Shown piece by piece: positions 53,998-63,858 of a stretch of DNA of 64,000 nt. This DNA is from Aristolochia californica (Eukaryota > Streptophyta > Magnoliopsida > Piperales > Aristolochiaceae). Below the pieces are notes generated by a model that saw only the letters and a list, made by a program, of their open reading frames with translations, did no database searches and was not told where the DNA came from. The position numbers and the translations under genes are program-made. Positions within the stretch are counted from its first letter, which is position 1, and each line of letters starts with the position of its first letter. The DNA lies in assembly GCA_029961685.1 (NCBI GenBank), contig JARWKL010000009.1, positions 22,315,237-22,379,236 on the forward strand, in the 5' to 3' direction.

Positions 53998-55649
53998 TCA
54001 CCCCCCTCCTGAAGAAAGAGCTTGTCCTCAAGCTCGAAAGTGGGGAATAAAGTCTGGAAGGATTCGAGTGTCTCCCAAGAGGCTTCCACCAATTCCTCGT
54101 TAGTCCACTGAACGAGCACCCCATGCGTTGTTAACTCGCCTTGCTTGAAGAATCTGTGCGGGAGTGGGCATAGACCTGCCATCTTTGACCGGAGGCAGAG
54201 GGGTATGCAGGAGTGGAGAGTCTCCCTTGAACGGCTTGAGAAGGGTGACATGGAAGACGTCATGTAGCTTGACGTCTGGTGGGATTTTCAAACAATACGC
54301 CACAGTGCCAATAAGGTGAAGAACTTGGAATGACCCATAAAATTTTGGAGAGAGCTTATGGCATTTGATGGAAGCAAGAGAGAGTTGGCGGTATGGTTGA
54401 AGTTTGAGCCAAACAAATTCTCCTAGTGCAAAGGAAAGGGGACGATGTCCTTTGTCATAAGTATGCTTCATTGTGGCTTGTGAACGTTGTTACTGAAGGC
54501 AGACCTGAGCAAGCATTGCATCTCTGTTGGCTAATGCTTGGTCCAATGCTGCTACTCGAGAAGACCCCGGTTCATAGGAAAGTAGGCGCGGGGGTTCGCT
54601 TCCATAAACGACTCGAAAAGGGGTAGTACCCAGTGCAGTGTGGTATGAGGTATTATAACAATACTCTGCCCATGCTAACCAACGAACCCATTGTCGGGGA
54701 GTGTCCCCCACAAAGTACAGCAAATACATCTCCAATGTGCGGTTAACCAACTCTGTCTGGCCGTCTGTCTGAGGGTGGTATGATGAAGAAAAGGCTAACT
54801 TGGAGCCGTGGAGCTTAAATAGTTCTCCCCAAAATTTACTGGTGAATATAGCATCACGGTCGCTAGTGATGGTCTCCGGAAGTCCATGGAGGTGGACAAT
54901 ATTATCCATGAAGAGTTGAGCGACTTGTGTTGATGTATACGGATGGCTGAGGGCCATAAAGTGGGCATATTTTGAGAACCGGTCTACCACAACAAGAATA
55001 ACAGATTTTCCTGTAGAAGGAGGAAGACCATCGATAAAATCCATTGAGAGATCTGCCCATACCTATGAAGGAAGTTGAAGTGGCTGGAGCAAGTCGGCGG
55101 GTTGTAAGGATTCAGACTTATTCCTCTGATAGACTTGGCATTCGGCAACATAATTAGCAATGACCCACTTCATACCCCTCCAATAAAACTCCCGACTAAG
55201 GCGGAAGTATGTCTTCTGCTGGCCCTCATGTGTACTATCATGAAAGGAGGCAATAATGGCAGGAAGGAGTGCCGACGAAGGATGAAGATATATGCGTCCT
55301 TTATATAGAATCAGACCTTCCTGTAGCGTCCAGTTATTGTCCTTGGAATGGTTCTCGATTTGAGCTTGTAAGGCAAGGAGATCCGGATGATGGCTAGTAT
55401 CCTGACGGATTGTGTCCAGCAAAAGGGACCTGGGGTGGCTCAGTGCGTGCAGGTGTGAATCCCCCAGTTCTCTGCGTGACAAGGCGTCTGCCCCACGGTT
55501 GAGATAACCCGGTTTGTATTCCACCTGAAAAATCGAATCCCATTAATTTTCTGAGCCAATGCTGTTGTGGGAATGTAGTAAGGCGCTACTCCAATAAGTA
55601 TTTGAGGCTACAGTGGTCTGTCCGGATCACAAAAGGTCTACCCCACAGA
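53958..55649 (-). pseudogene. RNase H end, integrase and chromodomain of E
   Basis: RNase H tail (FVIRTDHCSLKYLLE, KLMGFDF, near 55540-55650). Integrase in the frame 55063-55524: HDSTHEGQQKTYF, REFYWRGMKW, AECQVYQRNK (second Cys now Tyr). The frame 54490-55044 holds MDFIDGLPPSTGK, VVVDRFSKYAHF, TSDRDAIFTSKFW and [14 protein letters not shown], so the D-D-E catalytic triad is intact. Then SLASIKCHKLSPKFYGSFQV and HDVFHVTLLKPFKG (54100-54471) and the chromodomain HGVLVQWTNEELVEASWET, ending LQEGGDVMDSIASRVVNR in the LTR. Few breaks. Confidence 0.87.
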
Positions 55650-55681
55650 TACGGTGTTAGGCTCTCTAGCCATGGATTGAG

Positions 55682-56719
55682 TCACTCGGCGATCTCTCCA
55701 CATATTAAAAATTCATCACAATTGAAACATAGGTCCTGAGCCCTTCCCTGATCAAGTTCTGCTTTTGTGAGACGTTTGATAAATCCCAGTGCGGGTGTAA
55801 AGGCTGGTGGTGGTGGGGGAGAGGGGTTGTTGGGTTGAGGCCTTGGGTTAGTGGAATAAGGACCATGGGGTTGTGGGCGAAGTGGCCAAGGGGGACATTT
55901 GTTTAATGACTCTCGGAAGAGGCGCTGTTTGGTGTCCAATGCTCTTGCCAAATTCATGGTGTGGGCTAGGGAGGTGGGGGCTTCCAATTCCACTTCTAGG
56001 CGAAGGGGTTCTACCAGGCCAGCTATGAACAAATTGATATAAAGTTCAGGCTGGACCAAATGACTTGCATGAGCAAGTTTTTCTTGGAACAATTTCTGAT
56101 ATTGTTCTATAGTTCCAAGCTGTTTTAGATTGACCAAATCCCCAACTGGGTTGTTGCGAAGCGGAGGACCAAACCATAGCATACAATTTTCTTTGAAAAA
56201 TTCCCAATCATATACCACAAACTCGTTTTTGAATTGATGAAACCACATAAGCGCTTCATCGAGCATGTGGAAGGCAGCTAATTGAACCTTGCCTTCGGGC
56301 AAAGTTCCTTGATTGGAAAAGAAATGATCACACCTGTGCAACCACATTAAAGGGTCGGAGGACCCATCATACATTGGAAAATCAAGCTTTGTGTACCTTG
56401 GCACGGTAGGAGGTGCTGGATTGAGGCCCCCACGAGGTGGAGGTGTTTGGCGCAGGGGAGGAGGTGGAGGTGTTGGATGAGGGTTGAGATGATCTGCTGG
56501 GTGTGAGGAGGATGCCATCTGGACTGAAAGCTGGGTAAAGCCTTCCTCCATGCGTGATAGCAACATCTGGAATTTGCCCTCCAGGCCATTGATTTGAGAT
56601 TGAAGATCAGCATGGTTCTCTTCCACAAAATTTTGAATTTCTACAGGGGAAGAGGAATCACCAAGGGTGGTCCTATCTGATACCACGATGTTAGGCTCTC
56701 TAGCCATGGATCGAGTCAC
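55682..56719 (-). CDS. Intact gag ORF of element F (345 codons)
   Basis: The longest uninterrupted ORF in the window. It starts MTRSMAREPNIVVSDR: the ATG is in the LTR and the primer-binding site is translated as VVSDR. A short coiled-coil-like stretch (residues ~30-70) is followed by a Pro-rich linker (75-110), VPRYTKLDFPMYDGSSDPL and LAAFHMLDEALMWFHQF (capsid-like domain ~110-270), LRLEVELEAPTSLAH and a second Pro-rich linker. It ends in half a zinc knuckle (CFNCDEF) fused to LTR sequence, which supplies the stop. Gag forms the virus-like particle; without the knuckle RNA packaging would be impaired. Confidence 0.8.
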   Translation of the reverse strand: MTRSMAREPNIVVSDRTTLGDSSSPVEIQNFVEENHADLQSQINGLEGKFQMLLSRMEEGFTQLSVQMASSSHPADHLNPHPTPPPPPLRQTPPPRGGLNPAPPTVPRYTKLDFPMYDGSSDPLMWLHRCDHFFSNQGTLPEGKVQLAAFHMLDEALMWFHQFKNEFVVYDWEFFKENCMLWFGPPLRNNPVGDLVNLKQLGTIEQYQKLFQEKLAHASHLVQPELYINLFIAGLVEPLRLEVELEAPTSLAHTMNLARALDTKQRLFRESLNKCPPWPLRPQPHGPYSTNPRPQPNNPSPPPPPAFTPALGFIKRLTKAELDQGRAQDLCFNCDEFLICGEIAE

Positions 56720-57062
56720 CCGGCAATCTCCTCTAGCTTCCAGGTTGAGTGACGAAGAAGGGAAGGATTTGGGGTTCTTGGAACGCCCAATGATGAAGGG
56801 ACGTGAGCCTTTGAAGGAGCTCCAACCTTAGGCCTCTTTAGAGAGAGAACCTGATCTCATTTAGACTAATGATCAATGCTTGTTTCTATTCAATCACTTG
56901 ACGCCCTAAATAGGTCAAGAAAACATCAAAGGTTCTATAATTACAATTAGACCCTTATGGAACTTCAAATTACAATTAAACCCCTAAGGTACTGAAATAC
57001 AAGTTTACTCCATCTCTTCTCTTCTCCGGTTAGCCACTCTTGATGCTATGGAGTCCATAACA
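56689..57062 (-). repeat. 5' LTR of F
   Basis: 374 bp, TGTTATGGACTCCATAGC to GAGCCTAACA on the minus strand, about the same length as the E 3' LTR and closely similar. TCGTGGTATCAGATAGG (primer-binding site) follows. Confidence 0.9.
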
Positions 57063-57460
57063 TACGACCTCCAATGCTGCACGGCTTTGGCTAGACCGAT
57101 GAGTTCCCTTTCGTAAGTGGCTAACTTGTGATGGTGAGGATCAAGATGGCGGCTGAAGTAAGCAATGGGGTGTCCCTGTTGCTGCAAGACGACACCTATA
57201 CCTCCCCCGGATGCATTGCATTCTATGATGAAATTTTCTGCAAAGTTTGGCAATTGGAGAACTGGAGTTGACGCTAATGCCTGTTTCAATTGGATAAATG
57301 AGGAGTCCGCCAACTGAGACCACTGAAAGGCATGCTTCTTCAATAAATTGTGCAATGGTGCTGCTAGCTGACCATATTCTTTGATAAATTTCCTATAATA
57401 CCCTGCGAGACCAAGGAACCCTTTCAAAGCTGTAACGGAGTGAGGTGTGGGCCATTCCAT
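57063..57460 (-). pseudogene. RNase H start of E
   Basis: KGFLGLAGYYRKFIKEYGQL (end of RT), ASTPVLQLPNF, IIECNASGGGIGVVLQQQ, HKLATYERELIGLAKAVQHW. The first catalytic Asp of RNase H (CDASG in D and N) is Asn here. The apparent end VMDSIASRVANRR is F LTR sequence read through; RNase H of E continues at 55649. Confidence 0.85.
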
Positions 57461-58247
57461 AACAGCCTATATCTTGTTGAAGTATGGTTTTACCCCAGCG
57501 GCAGAGATCACATGCCCCAAATAAGCTACTTCGGAAGTGGCAAAGTCACACTTGGCTCGATTGAGAAATAAATTGTGTGCTCAGAGAATTGTGAAAACCT
57601 GTCTCAATTGGTGCAAATGTGGTTCTCCATTTTTGCTATAGACCAGTATATCGTAAAAAAAAAACTAAGACATGCTTCCGTAAGAATGGGTGAAATACCT
57701 CGTTCATAAGCGATTGAAAGGTGGACGGGGCATTGGATAGCCCAAATGGCATCACCAGGAACTCGTAGTGACCATGGTGGGTGCGGAAGGCCGTTTTTTC
57801 GACATCCTTCGAATAAACCCGAATCTAATGGTACCCAGATTTCAAGTCCAACTTGGTAAATAATTGAGATACGTGTAGCTCATCCAATAATTCATCTACC
57901 ACCGGAATTGGAAATTTATCTTTGATGGTGTGAGCATCGAGTTCACGGTAATGCACACAAAAGCTCCAAGATTTATCTAATTTTTTTACTAGTAATACCG
58001 GGGACAAAAAGGGGGAATGGCTAGGCTGAATAATACCCTGTTGGAGCATTTGTTGACATTGCTTTTCTATCTCATCTTTTTGCACATGTGGATAGCGGTA
58101 GGGACGCACTACCACTGGTTCTGTGCCCATCTTCAAAGGAATTCTGTGATCACAAGCACGTACAGGCGAAAGGTCTGTAGGTTCTTGAAATAAATCCGCA
58201 TATTCGGCCAACAATGAAGCCAAGTTATCCCCCGTTGAAGAACCCAC
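57461..58247 (-). pseudogene. Reverse transcriptase of E
   Basis: The frame 57825-58247 has [54 protein letters not shown] and FTKLDLKSGYH. A TAG near 57825, then [19 protein letters not shown] (about 57700-57745). At the catalytic site an A-run (57656-57665) causes a shift and FFDD of relatives reads F-Y-D, so it is inactive. VAYLGHVISAAGVKPYFN follows. Confidence 0.85.
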
Positions 58248-58755
58248 GGAAAGTGTTTGGAGGCTGCATGGGCATTGGGCGCTAGTGCCCTGGAGGGTGA
58301 TTGGATGGCTGTCCTATGTAAAACTCATGGTATGAGATTGGAAATCCCTTAAGATCGGACCCAATTGCTGTAACCGTTTAATGCCCAATACCAGGTCAAA
58401 ACCAGCCAGTGGTATGACCGAAAAATCTGCTACAAGGAGTGACCCTCAATAGTAAAGGGCACTGCTGAATCGAAACTAACAGTGGTGACCTTGTTACCAT
58501 TAGCCACTGAGACTGATATTTTTGATTTTTGCTGTAGTGATAAACCCAACTATTGTGCTGCCTGGCTGCTTATAAAATTATGTGTGCTGCTTGAGTCCAC
58601 CAGTGCTAGCAGAATATGATGGTTCATGGTGGCGTGGACCTGCATGGTATTTGTGCTGTGTAGGCATGTCATTGCGTGGAGGGAGATTTTTGGTTCCTCC
58701 TCCTCGGTTTGGTCCACATCCTCCTGAAAGTCATCCTCTGAGGGGTCTTCTATTT
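58248..58755 (-). pseudogene. Protease of E, active-site Gly lost
   Basis: Minus frame near 58580-58615 reads LALVDSSSTHNFIS where the family has DSGSTHNFIS, so the D-S/T-G active site is D-S-S. Upstream is an acidic linker (58690-58750) after the zinc knuckle; downstream are VTTVSFDSAVPF-like and VLGIKRLQQLGP (about 58350-58400) segments before RT. Confidence 0.75.
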
Positions 58756-58779
58756 CTACCCAAAAGAGTCTTTTGCATT

Positions 58780-59806
58780 GATGGCCCCTGATGAATTTTT
58801 CATCACAATTGAAACATAGTCCATGAGCCCTTCTCTGATCAATTTATGCTTTTGTAAGACGTTTGATAAATCCAGGTGGTGGTGTAAAGGCTGGTGGTGG
58901 TGCCGGAGAGGGGTTTTGGGGTTGAGGCCTTGGGTTAGTGGAAAAAAGGCCATTGGGCTGTGGGCGAGGTTGCCATGGTGGACGTTTGGTTAATGAATCT
59001 CGGAAGAGGCGCTGTTTGGTGTCCAATGCTCTTGCCAAATTCAGGGCGTGGGCTAGGGAGGTGGGGGCTTCCAATTCCACTTCTAGGCGAAGTGGTTCCA
59101 CAAGGGCAGCAGTGAACAAACTGACATAAAGTTCAGGTGGCACCAAATGACTTGCACGGGCAAGTTTTTCTTGGAGCAATTTTTGATATTGTTCTATAGT
59201 TCCAAGTTGTTTTAAATTAACCTAATCCCCAACTGGGTTGCTGCGAAGTAGAGGACCAAACCGTAGCATACAATTTTCCTTGAAAAATTCCCAATCATAG
59301 ACCACAAACTCGTTTTTGAATTGATGAAACCACATAAGCGCTTCATCGAGCATGTGGAAGGCAGCTAATTGAACCTTGCCCTCGGGTAGAGTTCCTTGAT
59401 TGGAAAAGAAATGATCACACCTGTGTAAGCACATTAAAGGGTCTGAAGACCCATCATACGTTGGAAAATCAAGCTTTGTGTACTTGGGCATAGTAGGGAT
59501 TGCTGGATTGATGCCCCCACGAGGTGGAGGTGTTTGGCACAGGGGTGGAGGTGGTGGCGTGGGCTGAGGGTGGTGATGTTCTGCTGTGCGTGAGCAAGAA
59601 CCCATCTGGGTGGAAAGCTGAGCAAAGCCCTCCTCTACTCTGGACAACAACATCTGAAATTTTCCATCAAGGCCATTGATTTGAGATTGTAGATCAGTAT
59701 GGTTCTCTTCCACAAAATTCTGAATTTCTGCTGGGGAAGAGGAATCGCCAATGGTGGTCTTGTCTGATACCACGATGTTAGGTTCTCTAACCATGGATCG
59801 AGTCAC
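58780..59806 (-). pseudogene. gag of E
   Basis: MTRSMVREPNIVVSDK starts in the LTR. The frame is open to 59222, where a TAG replaces a codon of the VNLKQ region, then open again (58844-59179) through LARASHLVPPELYVSLFTAA and RLFRDSLTKRPPW to FIKRLTKA, with another stop before the zinc knuckle (CFNCDEKFIRGH, about 58790-58820). Nearly the same protein as the intact gag of F. Confidence 0.87.
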
Positions 59807-59855
59807 CCGGTGATCTCCCCTAGCTTCCAGATTGGCTGACGAAGAAGAGAAGGAT

Positions 59856-59890
<35 letters not shown>

Positions 59891-60180
59891 CTTAGAATGC
59901 CCAATGATGTAGGAACGTGAGCCTTTTGAAGGAGCTCTAACCTTAGGCCTCCTTGGAGAGAGTACCTGATCTCGTCTAAGCTAATTGATCAATTCTTGTT
60001 TTTCCTTCAATCACTTGACGCCCTAAATAGATCATGGAAAATGTCAAAGGTTCTATAATTACAATTAGACCCTTATTGAACTTTAAATTACAATTAAACC
60101 CCTAAGGTACTGAAAGACAAGTTTACTCCATCTATTCTCTTCTCCGGTTCGCCACTCTTGATGCTATGGAGTCCATAACA
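59776..60180 (-). repeat. 5' LTR of E with 32-base G run
   Basis: 405 bp; 59858-59889 is an uninterrupted run of G that is only five long in the 3' LTR, accounting for the length difference of 28. TACTG follows at 60181. Confidence 0.92.
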
Positions 60181-60185
60181 TACTG

Positions 60186-60300
60186 ATCCAGAAATATGTT
60201 TTTTGTCGGCCCTCATGTGTACTGTCATGGAAGGAGGCTAAAATGCTGTGAATCAGAGGGGATGTGTGGTGTAGAAAAATTCTGTTTTTGTAGAGGACTA
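60186..60300 (-). pseudogene. Integrase zinc head of D, first half
   Basis: LVLYKNRIFLHHTSPLIHSI, then SFHDSTHEGRQKTYFW, the two His of the HHCC zinc head. It is split here from the two Cys by the insertion of E. Confidence 0.8.
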
Positions 60301-61143
60301 GATTGTCCTTAACCCTCCAATTGTTTGCCACTGTCCCTTGCTGGATGTCATGAAATAAAGATATAATTTTCGGGTACTATTGTGCCTCTTCCCGTATAGA
60401 ATCCAGCAAGAGAGCTCTGGGCTGACTGATGGCATGTAATTGCGGCTCTGGAATGTCCCGGCGAGATAATGCATCAGCCCTACATTCAAACTCCCCGATT
60501 TATACTCTACAGTAAAGTCAAACCCCATAACTTTACTTAACCAATGCTGTTGTGGTGAGGTAGTGAGGCGCTGCTCAAGCAGATACTTGAGGCTGCAATG
60601 ATCAGTGCGAATAAAAAATGAACATCCCTAGAGATAAGGGCGCCAATGCTGTATAGCTTTCGCCAAACTGATCAATTCCCTCTCATAAGCTACAAACTTG
60701 TGGTGGTGTTGTCCAAGTTGGCGGCTAAAATAAGCATTCGGGTGGCTCTGTTGGTGTAGCACTGCACCAATACTGCCCCCTGAAGCATCACATTCCACTA
60801 CAAAGGACTCATCAAAGTCGGGTAACTGCAAAACTGGGGCGGATGATAAGGCCTCTTTCCACTGTTGAAAGGAATGAGCCGCTGTCTCTGACCAGGTAAA
60901 GGCATTTTTCTTGTGGAGGTTGTTGACCGGAGTTGCAATCTGGCCATAGCTACGAATAAATTTTCTATAATACCCATCTAGGCCCAAAAATCCCCTTAAG
61001 GCTGTAATGGATGTAGGAGTAGGCCAATCTGTGATTGTCTGTATCTTACTCTGGTCTACTTTCACCCCCACTGTTGAAATAACGTGATCCAAGTATGCCA
61101 CTTCTGACGTGCCGATAGAACATTTGGACCGATTTAAAACCAA
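60301..61143 (-). pseudogene. RNase H of D
   Basis: Frame 60628-61143: SEVAYLDHVISTVGVKVDQS (RT thumb), RGFLGLDGYYRKFIRSYGQI, VVECDASGGSIGAVLHQQ (catalytic Asp kept) and HKFVAYERELISLAKAIQHW. Then LKYLLEQRLTT, MGFDFTVEYKSG and a frame change in NVGLMHYLAG. Weakly broken. Confidence 0.85.
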
Positions 61144-61900
61144 ATGATGTGAACGGATAAGAGAAAATACCTAGTGAAGGTGCTGAAGATGCTCTTCCCA
61201 ACTGTTGCTATAGACCAAAATATCATCAAAAAATACCAATACGTATTTTCTCAAGAGAGAGAAAAATACCTCATTCATGAGGGCCTGGAAGGTGGAAGGC
61301 GCATTTGAGAGACCAATTGGCATTACGAGGAACTCGAAATGGCCGTGATTCGTGTAGAACGTTGTTTTCTCCGCATCTGATGGATGAACTCTGATTTGAT
61401 GAAAGCCAGATCTCAAATCGAGTTTAGTAAAAATAGTAGCTCCATGTAGCTCGTCTAGCAACTCGTCCACCACTGGGATGGGAAATTTATCTTTAATAGT
61501 ATGGGCATTGAGTTTCCGGTAATCCACACAAAACCTCCATGATTTATCATGCTTGTGGATTAGTAATACTGGTGAGAGAAAAAGGAGACCTACTGGGCTG
61601 AATAATACCCTGTGCTAGCATCTTCTGGCACTGCCTTTCAATCTCATTCTTCTGTAAGTGGGGGTAACGATACAGACGCACCACTACAGGCTCAGTACCC
61701 GTTTTCAAATGGATACGGTGATCACAGTGCCTAATTGGTAGTAAAGCAATAGGGTCTTGAAAGATATCCTCAAATTCTATAAGTACGTGAGATAACTTAC
61801 AATTGGCTATGGACTGGACCTGGACAACCTGTAGTGCGCAGGGCACTGGTGCTTGTGTGCCATGCAATATAGTCTGACGTTGGTCCTCTATAAAAGACAT
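61144..61900 (-). pseudogene. Reverse transcriptase of D
   Basis: [80 protein letters not shown] and [13 protein letters not shown] with both catalytic Asp intact (about 61205-61230). A shift near 61560-61590 separates LVKK from the rest. Of the gypsy RTs here this is the best preserved. Confidence 0.87.
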
Positions 61901-62335
61901 GGTCAGAGCTTGGAAATCCTATAGTATTGGCCCCAAAAATTGTAGCCATTTAATTCCTAGTACCAAATCGAATCCTGACAGTGGAATCACCAGAAAATCT
62001 GCAATAAATGCATGTTCCTCAATATCAAAGTGTGTGGCTGGAGATATGCCCACACTAGTAATTTTAGCTCCATTGGCTACAGATATAGAAAGACCAGTCT
62101 GTTACTAGACTACTAACCCAACTTGTTTTGCTGCCGGCTGACTGATGAAATTATGTGTACTGCCTGAGTCAACTAAAGCCACTAACTGTAGATGGTGTAA
62201 CTAGGGGCTTTAACTTGCATTGTGCTTAAACTGCGTAGACCAGTCATGGCATGAAGGGAAATCTCTGGACCCTCTTGGTCTGTTTCCACAATCTCCTCCT
62301 CAGGTAGTATGTCATCTCCATCCTCCCACAGACAT
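61901..62335 (-). pseudogene. Protease of D
   Basis: LWEDGDDIL and an acidic linker with EEEIVETDQEGPEISLHAM (about 62250-62335), then LVDSGSTHNFISQPAA (62140-62190), DSG active site kept. ILGIKWLQFLGPIL (about 61915-61960) precedes RT. Several stops, for example after MQVKA. Confidence 0.8.
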
Positions 62336-63469
62336 ATACTGAATCATCGTTTGCAGTGGTGACCAATGACATATTGTTCATTACAGTTAAAATAGAGGCC
62401 CTTGGCCTTTCTCTGATCCATTTCCTGTCTAGTGAGTTTTTTGAAGTAAGGAGCAGGTGGAGCCGAATTAGAGATGTTTTGGTGTGGGGGCTGCACTGTC
62501 TTGAGACCGTGGAGGTCCATAGTAAGGGGTTGGCGCTGAGACATTGTGCCTTCCTGGCCAAGCTGGTTTTTTTACCAGTGACTCCTTTAGAACACGCTGT
62601 TTGTGCTCAATTGCCCTGGCTAAATTCGTAGCGTGGTCCAAATCTATGGAACCATGTAATTCAACTTCTAGTCTCAGAGCTTCTGTCAAACCTGCAGTAA
62701 AAATATGAACATACTGTGTGTAACTGACAAACTGGTTTGCTCGGGCTAACCTCTCCTGGAAGGTCTTTTTGTATACCTCTAGTGATCCAGTTTGTTTGTA
62801 ATTGATTAATTCACCCAATGGATTGCTACTAGCTGGAGGACCAAATCTCATCATGCAAGACTGCCTAAAGGTTGCCCAATCCTGAACCAATTGGTCATTT
62901 CGGAATTGGTGGTACCATAGAAGAGCTTCATCAAGCATGTGGTAGGTGGCGAAATAAACTTTCTCATCCGCAGGTGTTTTTTGATGATAAAAGAACTGAT
63001 CACACTTGGCTAACCAAATCAAAGGGTCCTTAGACCCATCATACGTAGGAAAGTCAAGTTTTAAATACCTAGGAACAGTATTTGGTCTTTGAACGGTAGG
63101 CCCCATATGGGGATGGTGTTGACGCATTGGTGGTTGTGGGGGAGGTGGTGGGTGGAATTGATGGTGGTTGGCCAGTGGAGAGTAGGCAGCCGGTGGTTGT
63201 GCTCTTGTTCCATTGTCCTCTTGTCGCCAGAGGAGAGCTTGGATGGCAGCATCCATTGATTTTATGGCTTCACGCAAGTTAGTGGTTGTCTGACGCACCT
63301 CTTCCAGGGATTGAGCCTGAAGGTCTGTCCTCTACCAATTATCTCCTACTAATTGCCTCAAATTGTCAGGGGAAGAGGAATCTCCAAGGGTGGACCTGTT
63401 TGATACCAAGATGTTAGGTTCTTCCCTTGCCATGGATTGAGTCACCCTTCTTTCCTCTCTTTCCTCCAT
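62336..63469 (-). pseudogene. gag of D
   Basis: Starts MEEREERRVTQSMAREEPN in the LTR. A TAG follows GDNW near 63332, then 276 open codons (62468-63298) with VPRYLKLDFPTYDGSKDPL, YHMLDEALLWYHQF, MMRFGPPASSNPLGELINY and LRLEVELHGSIDLDH. A shift near 62470 leads to KKLTRQEMDQRKAKGLYFN and the zinc knuckle CNEQYVIGHHC, whose first Cys is Tyr. Otherwise well preserved. Confidence 0.85.
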
Positions 63470-63858
63470 GGATGCTCTTGACACTGGAAGAGAATTCTTG
63501 TTTCTAGAACGTGGAATGATGGAAATCAAATAGAACGAAGGAGCTTTGAAGGAAGCTCAACCTGGACCTCAGAGGGAGAATCCGACCTAGACCTCTGAGG
63601 GAGAATCTGACTGTTTAATATGATTTTCTCAATACTTGCTTTCTCCTTCCCTTGACGTCCCCCTAAATAGGGCTGAGGACGGAATTACAAAGGTGACCCA
63701 TAGGTCAAGTGGTTCATGCCACATTACAACTGAACCAACCCAAAGTAAACCAAACCAAACAAAGTAAACCAATCCAAATAAAATTACATGAAAAGTAAAT
63801 TGACATAATTTAATTCCTATGCCTATGGATAACTCGTGATGTTATGGAGTCCATAACA
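63412..63858 (-). repeat. 5' LTR of D
   Basis: 447 bp, TGTTATGGACTCCATAAC to GAACCTAACA on the minus strand. TCTTGGTATCAAACAGG (primer-binding site) follows. TACTA flanks the outside at 63859-63863. Confidence 0.92.

Larger units (their letters stand above)
55655..57062 (-). mobile_element. Element F: gag-only deletion derivative inside E
   Basis: 5' LTR 56689-57062, gag, then the last ~45 bases of a 3' LTR (55655-55699). Flanks are TACGG (55650-55654) and TACGA (57063-57067), one mismatch, within RNase H of E, whose codons continue on both sides (HWRSY, then YLWGRPF). Everything from the zinc knuckle to near the end of the 3' LTR is deleted. The innermost layer of the nest. Confidence 0.85.
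53621..60180 (-). mobile_element. Gypsy (chromovirus) element E, with F nested, inside D
   Basis: 5' LTR 59776-60180 and 3' LTR 53621-53997, flanked by TACTG on both sides (53616-53620 and 60181-60185), within the D integrase zinc head. All domains are present, split in RNase H by element F. By eye the LTRs differ at about 5% of positions, apart from a G run of 32 in the 5' LTR against 5 in the 3' LTR. Confidence 0.92.
51973..63858 (-). mobile_element. Gypsy (chromovirus) element D with E and F nested
   Basis: Complete from 5' LTR (63412-63858) to 3' LTR (51973-52420) with TACTA on both sides (51968-51972 and 63859-63863). Gag, protease, RT, RNase H, integrase and chromodomain are all present in order, with about a dozen stops or shifts. 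The integrase is split by element E. D and H are close relatives. By eye the LTRs differ at roughly 4% of positions. Confidence 0.9.

Noticed and set aside
57005..57460. Single 151-codon protein ending VMDSIASRVANRRREEME
   Set aside because: The last residues are LTR sequence of inserted element F read in frame; the true RNase H of E continues at 55649.
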